NCBI GenBank assembly: GCA_011800805.1
Contig: MPNW01000169.1
Coordinates: forward strand, 123,675 to 187,674
DNA: 64,000 bases
Reading direction: 5' to 3'
DNA from: Hirudo medicinalis
Lineage: Eukaryota; Annelida; Clitellata; Hirudinida; Hirudinidae
Shown here: one piece after another, positions 47,701-60,000 of the stretch
Position numbering within the stretch: position 1 is the stretch's first letter
Layout of the letters: each line of letters begins with the position of its first letter
Notes under the pieces: generated by a model
Databases searched by the model: none
What the model saw: only the letters and a program-made list of their open reading frames with translations
What the model was told of the DNA's origin: nothing
Position numbers and translations under genes: made by a program

Positions 47701-50700
47701 CTTTATTGTAAATATAATAATAATAATAATAATAATAACAACAATAATAATAATAGTATATATTAAGTTTATTTATCACAAGTGATTGCTTAAGAAAAAC
47801 AAATGAAATTAACTAAAAAAGGTTATGATGATGATGAAAACCTGATTCAAGCTGAAGCTGAGGAGAACCATCAGCATTCATGCTCAGTTTCCTTCCATCC
47901 ACCTTCACGAACTCTTTTACTTTCTCTCCATCCATCTTACAAGCAACCATTCCCAGTCCACACTCAGAGGACTCTCCACAGAGACTAATCTGTTTAAAAA
48001 ACAAACATCACTAAATATCCACTACATGTATTTATTATAAATATTACTGACTATTCGTTGTGCTAATGTTTTCTTTGCATTAAATTAATAAATCAAAATC
48101 ACGTTTTTAATGTAGAGGCGATATGGCCATCGCAACGAATCCTATCCCCAACCCGTTAATAATAACAACCTTGTAGGATCCCAAGTTATGAGAGGCATTG
48201 AAGGTTCGACCTCTGAACTTTGTGATGTCGAAGGTCTGCCCGGATTGGTCGAGCACGAGGACGCAGTTGCTGTCGTTAAAGTCGTGCGTGCTTTTGTCGT
48301 GCAGGCGTTCGGTGACGGGACATGCCGAGCTGGTGTACCAATCAATTCCGAACATGCAGGGAGATATTTTCTCGAACGAGGAGGGGCTGGATTGCTGATG
48401 ATTGAAAAAGCGAGGATTGATGTTACCGTGTGAATGAATGGGTTTGCAAAAGCAACATCACCTGAAAACATTAACAATTGTAATAATAACGTCTAAATTT
48501 AACTTAAATTACTTAAATTATTTAAGTAATATTTAAACTTATGAACTCATAAAAAAAAAAATTCCAACCGCAGTCTTGGAGCAATGCAGATTTAATTGCA
48601 AGGAATAGTTCGAGTTGCGATCACCCTCACACACACTCCCCTGTTCGTAGGTTAAGGTCACTATGCTCGACTTCACCGAGGGCCGAACCCTCGGTCTGCC
48701 CAATGAGATGACGGCTTCATTCTAGGAACAGACAACATGATCGTTCTGTTTTAGGAACCAATGCTAAGCTATTTAAATACTTTCGACCATCAAAATTATC
48801 AGTATCATGGTATTTACAATAATCCATGCACGTCGTTACATTGTTTGAAGGGATCAGGCAAGCGCTGTGAAAAGGATCGCACGACTTCGTCTCCGGACCG
48901 ATCAGAAGACCTCTGCACAAGTTCAGAAAGAGTTTGTACGACTTTCCATCCAACGAGGCAGTCATTTGCCAGTTTTGCCTGCTGCCCTGCTGCACCAGAC
49001 TGCATAGAATTGAAATTCTTGTAAGGTGCGAGCAACACCGAGCCCATTTTATTAGTTAACCATTAATCAATCAACCATTGAATTATCCTCCTCCATAAAC
49101 CATGATTTCTTAAGTAGCACTCACAAAGACAAGTCAAAGGTCTGCCCGCCGCTGACGAAAGACGAGCACTCGTCGAAGTTTCTAGAACAGGCAAGGACCG
49201 TGTGCCATAAGAACTTGTAAGTCCTATTTGTCTCCATGACGAACAGTGGCTCACCCAACCCCGCTCTGGAGTTGCAGACGAATTCGATGTCCGTGTGCCT
49301 CGGTACGGGGGGCTCGGAGTTGTAATTGTCCCCGTCCTTGTAGGCGAGTCTGAGAATGCCGTTCACGTAATGCAGCTCGTCGCTCCATTGGCCAGTGCTG
49401 TGAATGATCCTGTGATGACAAACAAGCTGATTGAAATAATTAACAATAACTTGAATGAAACGACAACACTCATTACTCACTGGTTACTTTTCTTGGAAAC
49501 CTGGCAGACTCCAGTATTAGCTTGAGGACATGGAGTGTCTTTCAGGGGTCCGCAGATGTTGATGAAGTAATCGTATTCAGATGTTTCCACCTTGTACCAG
49601 GACCTCTTTGAAGAGTCCAACCTCAGAGGTGAAAGGTCGAACTGCAATCCTGGAAGATATGTATTAATATATATTAATGTTTGTGTTATGTAATAGTGGC
49701 CGATGCAACAAGACATGTCATGATGAATTCAACATTACAACGTTTGACCCTAAATATCTGATATTTCTCATTATTGTGACTTAAATACTGACAGAAATGC
49801 TCGAAAATTCTTCTGGACAACAACTGAGAACGCACCTGTCATGAGGTCCTTGACGAGGCAGTCCCTACCGGTGATATGGCCCGAACCACAAGCCAACGAC
49901 GAATGCCACTCCAAGTCAATGTGGCACCCGTCGCTGGAATTTCCAACAAGATAAGGCTGCGAGTTGGCCACATCTGCAAGGAGCATGGATGTTCATTAAT
50001 ATTCATGAATATCGTTTCATCACAATGAATTGCATATTGTAATATTAATTGCATGTAATTAATATTTATGTAATGCAAAACATTAATTTAAATATATTAA
50101 CAGCTTGTAACAATAATCGAGAAATTTCAATTAACTAAAAATCTAATTTTCAATTTTCATCTTTTCGAATTAATTGATTTGAAACTCCAGCCAACAACTC
50201 GACGAATCCGTTTGCTACGAAACTCCTGCTCGAAATAATAACACATCATCACTGACTGGGATCGCAAAACAGGAGCAGAGTGGCATTGAACCGTTTGTCC
50301 GGGCTGCAAGCCTCCCCATCGACGTAGTCCAGTTGGATGGCACCCCGATCCCCGTTGAAGGTCAGCCCCTCCATCCTTCTCCCGTAATTCACGTATTTGC
50401 TTCCATCTGCAAGCGAGCATTGCGATAATGTTTATCTTTTGATATTGTTAGGCAATTAATTGTTGAATGATGATTGGTCACAATCAGCCCTAGTAATGGA
50501 GATAAGAGGCAGGAATGCTTCAAATTTCAGTGATTTCTTTATTAAATGACTAAAAATTCTCATTGCGAATATTTCCCTAACCCTAACCCTAACCCAGTGG
50601 TTCTGTTTTAGTCCCAATGCAGGCCATGGTCCCAGGTATTTAATGACATGGAGTAAATATTTGAATTAGTTTTTAAATGTAACATTAAAACATCCCAAAC

Positions 50701-51142
50701 ACGATGCAAACGCCCCTGCCGTTCAGAAACGAAAAGCGTAGTCGTAAAACCTTTCCGACAGATGGCGCCGGAACTGCAGTTCCTGGCAAGAGGATCGCCA
50801 GGTGTGAGACCTCGACAGATGTTGAGAATGATTGAATCGTCTGCCGTTTTCCAGTTTTCTGAAAGTCGATAAGCAACACATCAACTCTTAGCAATCATCA
50901 CCGTGCAAATGAGTCGAGTTAATTTCGAAATGAGTTTCGAGTGTTCGCTCACCCTCGGCATCAGTTTTCGTCAGACCCGAGAGGTCGAAGTTCATGCCCC
51001 CTCTTCTCAGGGAGCACGATATGGAGGGAGTGAGACAAGCCAGCGGCGTCTTCCAATTGAAGAAGTAAGAGCACTTATCCTCGAAGTCAAATGTCACCGA
51101 TTTGTCAGCTGCATGAGATAAATTGTTGTCATTGTTTCAATA

Positions 51143-51184
<42 letters not shown>

Positions 51185-51320
51185 ATGAAGATGATGAAAC
51201 TAACATGCATGATAAGAACACGATAATTCAAGATGCACTAATGTTATTAATCAGAAAATGTACTTTTGAAAATGCAATAATTAAAGAAATGGGTAAACAA
51301 ATTCATTAAATTATTTCAAA

Positions 51321-51360
<40 letters not shown>

Positions 51361-53425
51361 CAACAGTCACAGTGGAAATTGATTATGGTGTTTCTATAAA
51401 ATCCCGTCCCACAGGGCTCTCCTCCGTCCATCACCATCTGCAGGGCTCCATCAGAATACCTGATCAATGCAAACAGGTCGGATCAAGAACCTCACTAACA
51501 TGATAGCTCAACATGAACCATCAAATGTTTGCCTGAAAATCTGTTTGGAAAAATTCCCAATAGATTTGATGTTATTGTTTTTCAAGTTTATTTGGCAAGC
51601 ACTGGAACGTTTCTCCCCGCAGGTGATCAATTTATCGGAACATATGTACAGCTGGAACTCGATGGAATCTCCATTTTCATCCTCTGCCGTCAACTCGATA
51701 AGTTCGTCTGCGAATTTTCAGTACGGTCATCATCATCATCATTATCAGAAAATTGTTACCATGTTTATCTAATATTGGCTGGTATTCGATTCGCTGGACC
51801 TCGGCATCAATAATCGCCGTCTTTATCGTTAACGAAATCCAAACGAAGAGAGCAATCACCACTTCCGAGGGATGTTAAATCAACAACGTGTTTGCTGCTC
51901 CTGAGGACGCAACTAGAGTTCGTGGTCGTGCTTTGCACGGGGCATGCGGCCTCGGTCTCCCAATCGATGGAAAACTTGCACCTGGAACTCGGCAGCAAAC
52001 GTGGTTTCGAGCCCTGAAGTATTTTAACCCTTAAGTCGAACGGCCAAATATCGGATTTAATCTTATCGTCGCAATTCGATAAAAAACAACAAAATTTCTA
52101 AAACTCGTCTCATTGGCGCCGAACAGCAGCTAATGGCACCAACCTTAGCGACCCTTTTGACGACATCAACGACAAATATAAAATAGTAAAAGGTCACAGA
52201 ATATGAATTCCCTTACAATCCCTCTCTCTGGACAAAAGAAATTTATGGTTGTTGTGACTTCCTTGCACCCAGGCATATTGGACTCTCTGTCAAGGTAGGA
52301 GATGGTCAATGAGTCGTCTGCATTCACTGCAACTTCTTTCGAAATCTTTCCCAAATTGAATGCCTTGCTATTTTTCATTAAACAGGCACCGAAGCCCGGG
52401 CACGACTCACCTAAAAGTTTTATTTTAATTATTATTATTTTTTCCTACTATGTGCGATGCTTATATTGGAAATAAATTATCCTATTAATCGAGAATCATA
52501 ATTGTCGACATCTACTAAAACAATATAAATATAATATAATATTGTTTATAAATATAAATATAATATAATATTGTTTTAGTTTTAATATAATATAAAAACA
52601 ATATAAAAATAAAACTTATCATTACCAGAATGCATGTTCCTGCAAACAGCTAGTTTTAAGACTGTACCTTAATGTTCTCTATGCCATCATCATCATCATC
52701 GTCGATGTCGTCGTCGTCACCTCCCACCTCAACTTCATACTCATCATCAAGAGTATCCAAGTTAATGAACAATTGCTGGGAATTGTAGCCGTAGCATTTC
52801 GTCGTTTCAATTCGAGCCAATTCAGATCCGTCTTTACATGCAGCTGTTGTCTGCCATTCTAGAGCAATTCTGCAGATATCTTCAGACAGAAATTTAGGAA
52901 AACCCTGAGAAATATAATTAAGTTTGGCAAAGATGTTGTTAATGCCTAAACGTACTTAATCTAATAACCAACCAAAGACTTCCCACACTTAAAGTAGATG
53001 ATCATCACAGCATTTGCTTTATTTTCCATGGAGCACTTATTCCCTTCTATTTGCAAGCTAAACTGATCGGTTTTTGGTACACTGGAAACAATGCCGTTAT
53101 TGTCAAAATTTGCAAACGTCCTATTCCCATCATAGCATATAGACGCATTTTTTTCACAATTACTGACGAGCAGGGGTTTGCACAGGCTAATCTCCAAGGG
53201 ACCATGAGGGTAGTTCCAAGCTAACCACGGTGAACTTTAATAAAAAAAAGTATCGTTCTCCATGTTGTTCAGAATCATAGGTTAAATAATTTAAAAAACG
53301 CACTTCGTTGATAATATTTCGAGATTGTGCTCCTGGAACTGACAACCTCCGCTTACAGTTTTAAAAAAATGAAAAGAAATAAATATGAAGATATAGATCA
53401 TTAAGTTCTCAAAACTCCTCAACAT
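41308..53425 (-). CDS. IGF2R: Cation-independent mannose-6-phosphate / IGF2 receptor homologue
   Basis: A type I sorting receptor that carries lysosomal hydrolases from Golgi and cell surface to endosomes. Roughly three dozen exons span 12 kb. Exon 1 (53425-53304) gives a signal peptide and GGCQFQEHNLEIL. Extracellular CIMR/MRH repeats follow, each with a W-x-T-x-x-A-C linker; I count at least 13 (for example ALEWQTTAAC near 52.86 kb, SIDWETEAAC 51.9, FFNWKTPLAC 51.05, DLEWHSSLAC 49.9, KFLWHTVLAC 49.2, GIDWYTSSAC 48.3, VIQWVTPFAC 46.7, FTWKNRLAC 43.6, FLWKTEFVC 42.7). Mammals have 15. The last exons 41743-41597, 41525-41480 and 41403-41308 encode one membrane span (YVVVAVIIVCILFVIAGLLI) and a short tail. 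The tail has a YEPV Tyr signal and an acidic C-terminus SDDDLML, like the DxxLL GGA-binding end of mammalian receptors. An Asp-rich insertion lies in the first repeat. No FN2 module was seen. Not all exon joins were checked. Confidence 0.92.
42872..42996. repeat. Compound (AAT)n-(CAC)n-(AAT)n microsatellite
   Basis: Intronic in the receptor gene. AAT units flank a block of CAC units. Frames across it on both strands are artefacts. Confidence 0.95.
43826..43930. repeat. Tandem repeat of about 23 bp
   Basis: Four to five copies of a unit like TTAATGTTGCATTTAATATT plus CTG, with decay toward the right, in an intron of the receptor gene. Confidence 0.85.
44094..44153. repeat. (CAT)n microsatellite
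   Basis: CAT/TCA units interrupted by a CGCCGCCACTACTACC-like block, intronic in the receptor gene. Confidence 0.85.
44704..44812. repeat. (ATT)n/(GTT)n microsatellite
   Basis: Over 100 bases of ATT with occasional GTT units, intronic in the receptor gene. Confidence 0.95.
45521..45600. repeat. (ATC)n microsatellite
   Basis: ATC units with single-base variants, between receptor gene exons. Confidence 0.9.
46765..46920 (-). mobile_element. tRNA-derived SINE-like element in a receptor gene intron
   Basis: Read on the minus strand, the head starts GTGCAAG (46917-46911), then TTAGCTCAGAGGGTAGC, an A-box match. Later GTGTTCGAAACCC is a B-box match, and CTTGCAC (46837-46831) pairs perfectly with the first seven bases as a tRNA acceptor stem. 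A body with GGCGCT words follows and a tail reading ACATAAATAAACTTACTTAC. A related copy lies at 62665-62825. The head is 87 bases, so it is a tRNA-like relic and not a normal tRNA gene. The tail lies against the acceptor of the next receptor exon. Confidence 0.65.
47719..47755. repeat. (AAT)n microsatellite
   Basis: AAT units with an AAC interruption in a receptor gene intron. Confidence 0.9.
50575..50595. repeat. Interstitial telomere-like (CCCTAA)3
   Basis: Three tandem CCCTAA units plus CCC in a receptor gene intron. Too short to be a fused telomere; it may be a repair scar. Confidence 0.8.
51141..51183. repeat. (ATG)n microsatellite
   Basis: About fourteen ATG units in a receptor gene intron. 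Confidence 0.95.
51326..51358. repeat. (AAT)n microsatellite
   Basis: About eleven AAT units in a receptor gene intron. Confidence 0.9.
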
Positions 53426-53833
53426 TATTCCTCTTTTTAAAACTCGTAACCGTGTTTCATATTCTTGTGACAGGAGCTACTTTTATATTTGCTTTGATTT
53501 TCCCAATCGTGTGTAGCACAAAACTTTTTCAGCAAAAATTATAATTATTTTGCCACAATTCTTACATCTTTCAATAGCGATGTTAAAATTTATTGATATT
53601 AAAACTTTATATTTTTTATTACTAGAAAAATTTTAAATCTTTGTGTTTACATTTGCTTTAACTTGGATTGTTGTTGGAGATTAAATCGCATATAGCAGAT
53701 ATATAAAAATTTGTTTTGCCAATTCCACTTTTGTGGTTTTATTTTTTGACTATCTTGTTTCAGCTTCTGAAACTGGAACATTACCTGAAACATACAATTC
53801 CTGAAATCCATTTTTGAGTTGTAACAGTCAACA
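53426..53833. promoter_or_regulatory. Divergent promoter region of the M6P/IGF2 receptor and CCDC174 genes
   Basis: 408 AT-rich bases separate the two start codons, which point away from each other. Both promoters probably lie here. No TATA box is convincing. Confidence 0.5.
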
Positions 53834-56620
53834 ATGGATTGCAAATCAAAGAAGATTAACATAAGTAACAACCTGGTGAGACCAAATTAATCCGGTATTA
53901 ATTGTCTAAATTTGCAGCCTAATAAGTCTAAGATTCCTTAATTAACATTTTAGTTAGTAGGGTTAAAGGCAGAGCTACTGAGAAAACAAGACCACAGAAA
54001 ACCTTTACCTGAAAAGGCAATATCTCGTTTTCAAGCAAAGGTCGGTTTTTATATACTTTTTAAATAAGGAGTTATTACCACTACCAATGCATTTATTTTA
54101 TCTAGAATGAAGTACCTTTGGCAAAAAGGACCAAAACAAAGTCTACACGAAAAGTTGAAAGAAATGAGTTGAGTGCAGAAGAAATACAAGAATTGGAAAA
54201 ATCAAAGTAAGATCATTATTGTCTGTTTCAGGCACTTGTGTTTATGGAATTTAAATTAATGTCAAGAAACTGAGACTTTTACAAATTTATTTTTTGAATT
54301 TGCTCAGAAATTTGACCATAAAATAATTATTGCAGAAAAATTCTTGAAAAAAAATCAAAGATTTATGACCAAATGAATGAAGACATCCTCTCTATGGGTA
54401 ACTCAATAATGCCTTTATCAAAAATCATGTTTCTTTTCTATTTTCTTGGTACATATGACTGAATTTGTCACAGATGATTCATCAAAACTGCCATTCTTGG
54501 TGGATTTTGAACAGAAAGCCATTGACAATGCCAGAGACAAAAGAGCTCATTCAAAATCTGTTAAATCCAAAACAAGTGATTCATCGGATTCCGATGAGGA
54601 GTGGGTAGCTTTACTTTTGATTGCAGTGCCTCGGCCATGGCGAATTGTTCAAATACATTCAAACATCTCAGGGTCGATTACGTCGATGGTCTCGGAAGAT
54701 CGCGGAGATGTCTCAAAAAAGACCTCCTACGTTTCAAGGAGTTGGACAAGAAGTTACTGAGTTCAAATTCAAAGTATGTTTTATGTATGGATGTTTGGGT
54801 GTGCAAATTAAATTACTGATTGTTCATTTCATGAATTCTTTGTTACTCATATTGAACTTGTTTTTAAATTTGTTACAATTCTTTGGTACTTCATGAATCC
54901 CATCATTATTGATTTTGATGGTCTTCTGGAGATTCTTGGTTGCATAAAAGGTCTCTTTAAGAACTTTATAGTCACTAATACATAATCATAGCAATAATAA
55001 TAATGATGATGATGATGGTGATGATGATAAGGACAACAATTATTCTCAGGCCCTCAGAACCAGAACCAAGCACATCGGGCGAACCTCACCTGCTGTCGCA
55101 AGACATGAAGAGGGAGATGGAAAGATTAAAGTGGGAGGAAGAAGTAAAAGAATTGAGCGCCAAAGAAAATGTTCACTACTCCGACGTCACGTTCAGCGGT
55201 TAGTGAGATGCGAGTTCCCGAGGGAAATAGGGACATTTGTGGATTGTTGATTGGTCAAAATCGCTCCATTGATTGTCTCGATTCAAATGCTTTTTGGAAA
55301 CTTTTGTATTATCTAGATACGATTCTTGTATTTCTTCTCTTTAGATGCTATTTTTATGCGCATAAATGTGTACATGCATATACATGTATGTATATTGTAC
55401 ATTTATATGTATGTACATTAGGCACTTTATAAATTTACTGTTATTATTATCTTCATAATTTTAATCGACTTGAGGTCTTCGGAAATCATCTAATAATCAA
55501 TTAATATTAAAGTATTTGTAATGAAAGTTTAATCTCAGTAAATCTTATTTGACAGAGATTCGAGACCATGGAGTGGGTTTCTTCAACTTTGCTAAAGATG
55601 AGCAGACGAGGTTGAAGCAGATGGAGCTGTTGAAGCAACTGAGAGAACAGGTCAGAATGCCCGTATTACGATAACATCAGCAAGGCCGGCACATTAATTT
55701 GCCAAAAATAAAAAAATTATTTTTAACTTTGGCTTGATCGAATTTGTTGAATATTAAAACACTTTTTCGATTACAGACCAAAGCACAAAGGAAAATTTTT
55801 TCTTCTACGAAAGAGAAGAAACGAACGATGTTGGAAATTCGTTTGGCAAAGATCATGCAAAGGAAGGTCGTTCAGGAAGCCATCAGAATGTCGGGGCTCG
55901 ATCCTCGTACGCTCATCGGTGAGACTCTTAGGATGCAAATGCAGACGATTTTTCTAAATAGACAAAAATAGTTACATTAAATGTCGACGTGATTATCGAT
56001 GTTTATTTATTTGATTAAAGTCCGCTGCATAACTATGCTGTTATGAGAGGCAGGAATGAAACCTTTACATGCTTTTTTCATGCTGTTACTTGTTTCTAAC
56101 TTAAAATAAATTTTAAAATATCTAGCTGGTATGAAAGAGGATGAATGGGCTGATGAAGTGAAGTCTGATGAGGAGGAAGGTTTGATAGGACCTGAAGTTT
56201 CGACCAACCAAGCGAGTGATGAGGAGAATGTTCAACTGCTGAAAAGAGATGATTCTTGGAGAAAAGATGCCCCTGTTCGAGAGTGGGATGTGGGAAAGAA
56301 GTCTTTTGGTGAGCTTTTTGAGTAATTTTTTTCTAAGCATCATTTATTTATCGATTTTTATTTTGAACTTTAAATTTTGAGACAAGCAGGGTTATTTTTG
56401 TTATTATTTGATCTTACCTTTGAAATCTTTTTCAGACGAAGACACATGGTTGAATCAAAGACGAGAAGAGAGATTTTCTGAATTCGCCCCGACATACCAA
56501 GACTCTTTGGCTTCCAGTAGCAAGCCCGGAGAGAATGAAAGTACTTCCATAGGAACTTCAGGAGATACTGAAGATTTGGTGGCTTTGAATCTAAAAAAAT
56601 TACGGATGTTGATTTCTTAA
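53834..56620 (+). CDS. CCDC174: Coiled-coil domain-containing protein 174
   Basis: Eleven exons join in phase to 424 residues (human 467): 53834-53875, 53954-54040, 54106-54206, 54336-54397, 54474-54600, 54672-54773, 55050-55198, 55556-55650, 55777-55918, 56126-56308, 56436-56620. Family landmarks appear in order: LVGLKAELLRKQ near the N-terminus, KKSKIYDQM, LVDFEQK, then VDYVDGLGRSRRCLKKDL. Next come a charged coiled coil with KENVHYSDV, GVGFFNFAKDEQ, LREQTKAQR and RLAKIMQRK, and finally APVREWDVGKKSF. CCDC174 is a nuclear protein associated with exon-junction or spliceosome factors in vertebrates (family knowledge). Exon 5 must end at GA|GTGGGT to keep GT-AG and frame, which drops the Trp normally preceding VDYVD. 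AATAAA at 56681-56686 is a likely poly(A) signal. Confidence 0.9.
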
Positions 56621-57091
56621 TAGAAACAAAAGTGAAGTTGTGCTCGTTGATCCTTACATTTCTCTGAATTCCAAATGCCAAATAAATTATAATGCTCGAG
56701 CCAGAAGAAAATTGATAAGAGTGTTTATCTTTTCAATGAAAATGTGCTTAGCATTTTGCACTTTAACAGTATTTCTGAGCAACTTTGACATCTCAGTGTT
56801 CACCCATTAGTTAATGTTCTCGGACAAGCTGCTCCACACGTCAATCAATTCGGGTAACATAAGATATAATATTTACAAATAATGTTTTTTTTAATGAATA
56901 TTTAATAACTGAAAATATGATATTATTTATAATTATGTTAAATAGTATCTAAGTTGGTGGTCATTCTTGATCTTTGAGGAGAGTTGGTATAATATATTTT
57001 ATTTAACAATTAGATATCTTGTGGTAATGAACGCTGCGCTGACGTCATCTAATTTTTGTTTTGTCCTCTGAACAAAACACAATTATGGGAC
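56621..57091. other. Intergenic region between CCDC174 and the 5'-nucleotidase-like gene
   Basis: Same-strand spacer of about 470 bases with the CCDC174 poly(A) signal at its left end and the promoter of the next gene at its right end. Confidence 0.45.
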
Positions 57092-60000
57092 ATGGCTACT
57101 GGAGTATATTTGCTTGTAGTCTTACTCCTTTCCGAGGCAGATGTTAGCTTATGCTTAAGGTTGAAATTGATCCATACCGGCGAAGTGTCTTATAAGCTCA
57201 TGCCTTTTGATAAGGATATGAAGCCTTGCCTTGTCGACACCAGGCTTTGCTTAGGAGGAGTGACAAGACAGAGCAAAGTAATCAAACTTTTACGGGAAAG
57301 TGAGCCGAATGTGCTGGTAGTCGATGCTGGTAATTACGTGGAGCCGAATTATTGGTATGCAATGACTGGAACCAAAGCACTTGTGGATGCCATGACATCC
57401 ATAAACTATGACGCTAAGGTAAATGTTTTCATGCTAAATGCTCGTTAAATTAAATAGTTTAACATTCCCCATGATCTTACTCAAAGACGTAAATTGGGGG
57501 TTGGGAGGGGGTAGGGAGACAACGGCTCCACTGACTTTTGTCGAGAAGCAAATAAAAAAACATTTCATCAAGTTATTCGAGGGTTGGGTTTGTCTCCCTG
57601 GAAAGAGCTGAAATGATGTCCCAAATTTTACTCAAAAGTAATGGCTAACATTATTTCGAGGGTTCTTAAATGGTGATTAATAAAAGCGACTGTGATAACC
57701 TGTTGCATAATATTATCATTAGTTTGGAATTATCTTTCACAGGTGCCTTCATTGTCTGAACTTCTGCTCGATATCTCAGGCTCCAACAAAAAGCTGGAGT
57801 CACTGATGGTATGTGCCAATTGCATCGGCATTACTAAGAGGCATGTAATAGTGGAACGAGAGGGAGTAAAAATCGGAGTGATTGGATTTGTTTCGCCCAA
57901 ATACACTGGATGGTCCAGTGGGTATCTTCCGTCTGTTAGGTTCATAAATGAAGTCAAGCTTTGCCGACTAATCCTGTTTCTTAAATCATTTAATAATTGA
58001 TTCATCGACGCCCTATGCATGTGACGTAATTTATGGACGCCCCCTTAAAATGTCCAGCGTGCTTTGCAAATGAAGCATGTAGCATATAACTTATATAAAG
58101 AAATTGCATAAACATGTAAAGATATTTTTATGTCACATGCATAAAAACTATGCATGCAAAACAGCTTTTCCATTCAATGCCACACTCGAATATGTGCTCG
58201 AAAATGTTTAAAGTTTTATTGTTCTGCTGAACACCCAGAAATCAATTCCACTGACTACAAGAAAATCATCAGGGAAGAGATAGAGAATCTCACATCGAAG
58301 GACGTCAACATCATCATACTTCTTAGTCATGCTACTTTCGAAGAAAATGTCCAACTTGCTGATTTATTCTACGAATTGGACGTTGTAGTCGGAGGCCATG
58401 GAAGCACTCTGCTATTCAATGGTATCAATATAATAAATTAAAATCGGTTGCGAGATGGATTCTTGAATTTCGGTTTTCAAGTTCGGCTCCAAATTTCTGC
58501 AGGAATTCCGCCAGGAAATAATGTCGTAACTGGTCCATATCCTCTCGTAATAGAGGAAGCTCGAGGAATAGGTGTTGTTGTGCAGTCAGGAAAGTACGGA
58601 AAGTTTTTAGGAGTTCTGGATCTTTCTTTCGATGATCTAGGAATGTTAAGATCCTGGGTTGGTAATCCTGTCTACATAGATGATAGGTGGACTGCGGGTA
58701 AGACTGTGGGTTTTACGTGGTTCGCATTTGTTTTGAGTGAACTTATTTAGTTAAACTTACTATTAATTATTTAAATGTCGCTAATTTCCCCGCAATAAAT
58801 TTCAAATAAGAAAAATATTTGACTGGGAGTTGAATTGAGAAGAATATGGTATTTTTCCATTAAGATCCAATCCTAGGTGATATTTATGCCAAGTATTACA
58901 AAGACTTCGAAAAGAATTACAGTTCGATCGTCGGATCCTCATTTGATTTTTTTGACAATGAATTGTGCTGGTATGAACCATGTCCTCTGGGTTAGTTTAA
59001 CACAAGCGATGAATCACTCAAGCCCTAAGTTGATGATAGTGCCCAATTTCTAATGTTTTAAACGCTGATATTTGACTTTCAGAGTGGTTTTCCAACAACT
59101 GATAATACTTTAAATTAATACGTAACTTAATCAAAATACTTTTATTATAAGATATTGCAGCAAATTTGCAGTTAAGGTATCGAAATGCTTTTCAATGCTT
59201 TTTTTGGAGCGCAATTTTCAGTGCATAATAAAATATTCTTGAATAATTAGTGAAATACTACTGTTTAGCTTTTCGACTTTGCGAAGCTTTGTTGGAGTAT
59301 TCCAATTATGTTTCAAATCTTACATTGAATATGCCAAAAAGTTCTAGCATTTGCTTTACAATGGGATATTTTCTCAGACGACCTATCAATCCAGGTAGAA
59401 CTTATTTTATAAGCCTGGGTAATTGATATTGTAATATCGCAAGACGAAAGGTTATCATTCAAAAAATTGTGAATGCAGTCCGTCATATCTTTAATTAAGA
59501 TGATTTCAGACAAGTTCAGTGATTAACATAAACAAAGAAAAAGAAATACAAGACATATGAAATACTAAAAATTTCTAAAAAGTGCTAAAGGTTTTTAAAA
59601 ATGACTTGAGACACCTAACGACTTGAGAATCTGCTTGGTTTACTAAACGTAAAAAGTAATTCACTTAAAAAATTAACCATCTCAAGTTATCCATTTCACT
59701 ATGAGAGTTATTTTATCTATTATTTATCTTTACATCTTTTTATTAGTAAATATTAATTAATAGGAAATGTCACTCGCTTCCAGTTACGAGATACATTTTC
59801 GTTTAACCTGGAATATACATCGGTTAAAGTGAATGGAAGGACGATTTTGGATATGCTCGAAAAATCAGCCTCAGACGAACTAAACCACCGACTGCGTGGG
59901 TCGAAACTTCAAGCCTACGGTATAAAGATTTAATAAAAGATGGATATGCCTGGACATTAATGTCCAAATTTTGAATGCGTAAATGTCTAATGTGATGCTA

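Noticed and set aside
57419..57742. Hidden exon carrying the missing GNHE motif of the 5'-nucleotidase
   Set aside because: I read the intron in the gene's orientation and found no Asn-His-Glu in any frame with usable splice sites; exons 1 and 2 already join in phase.
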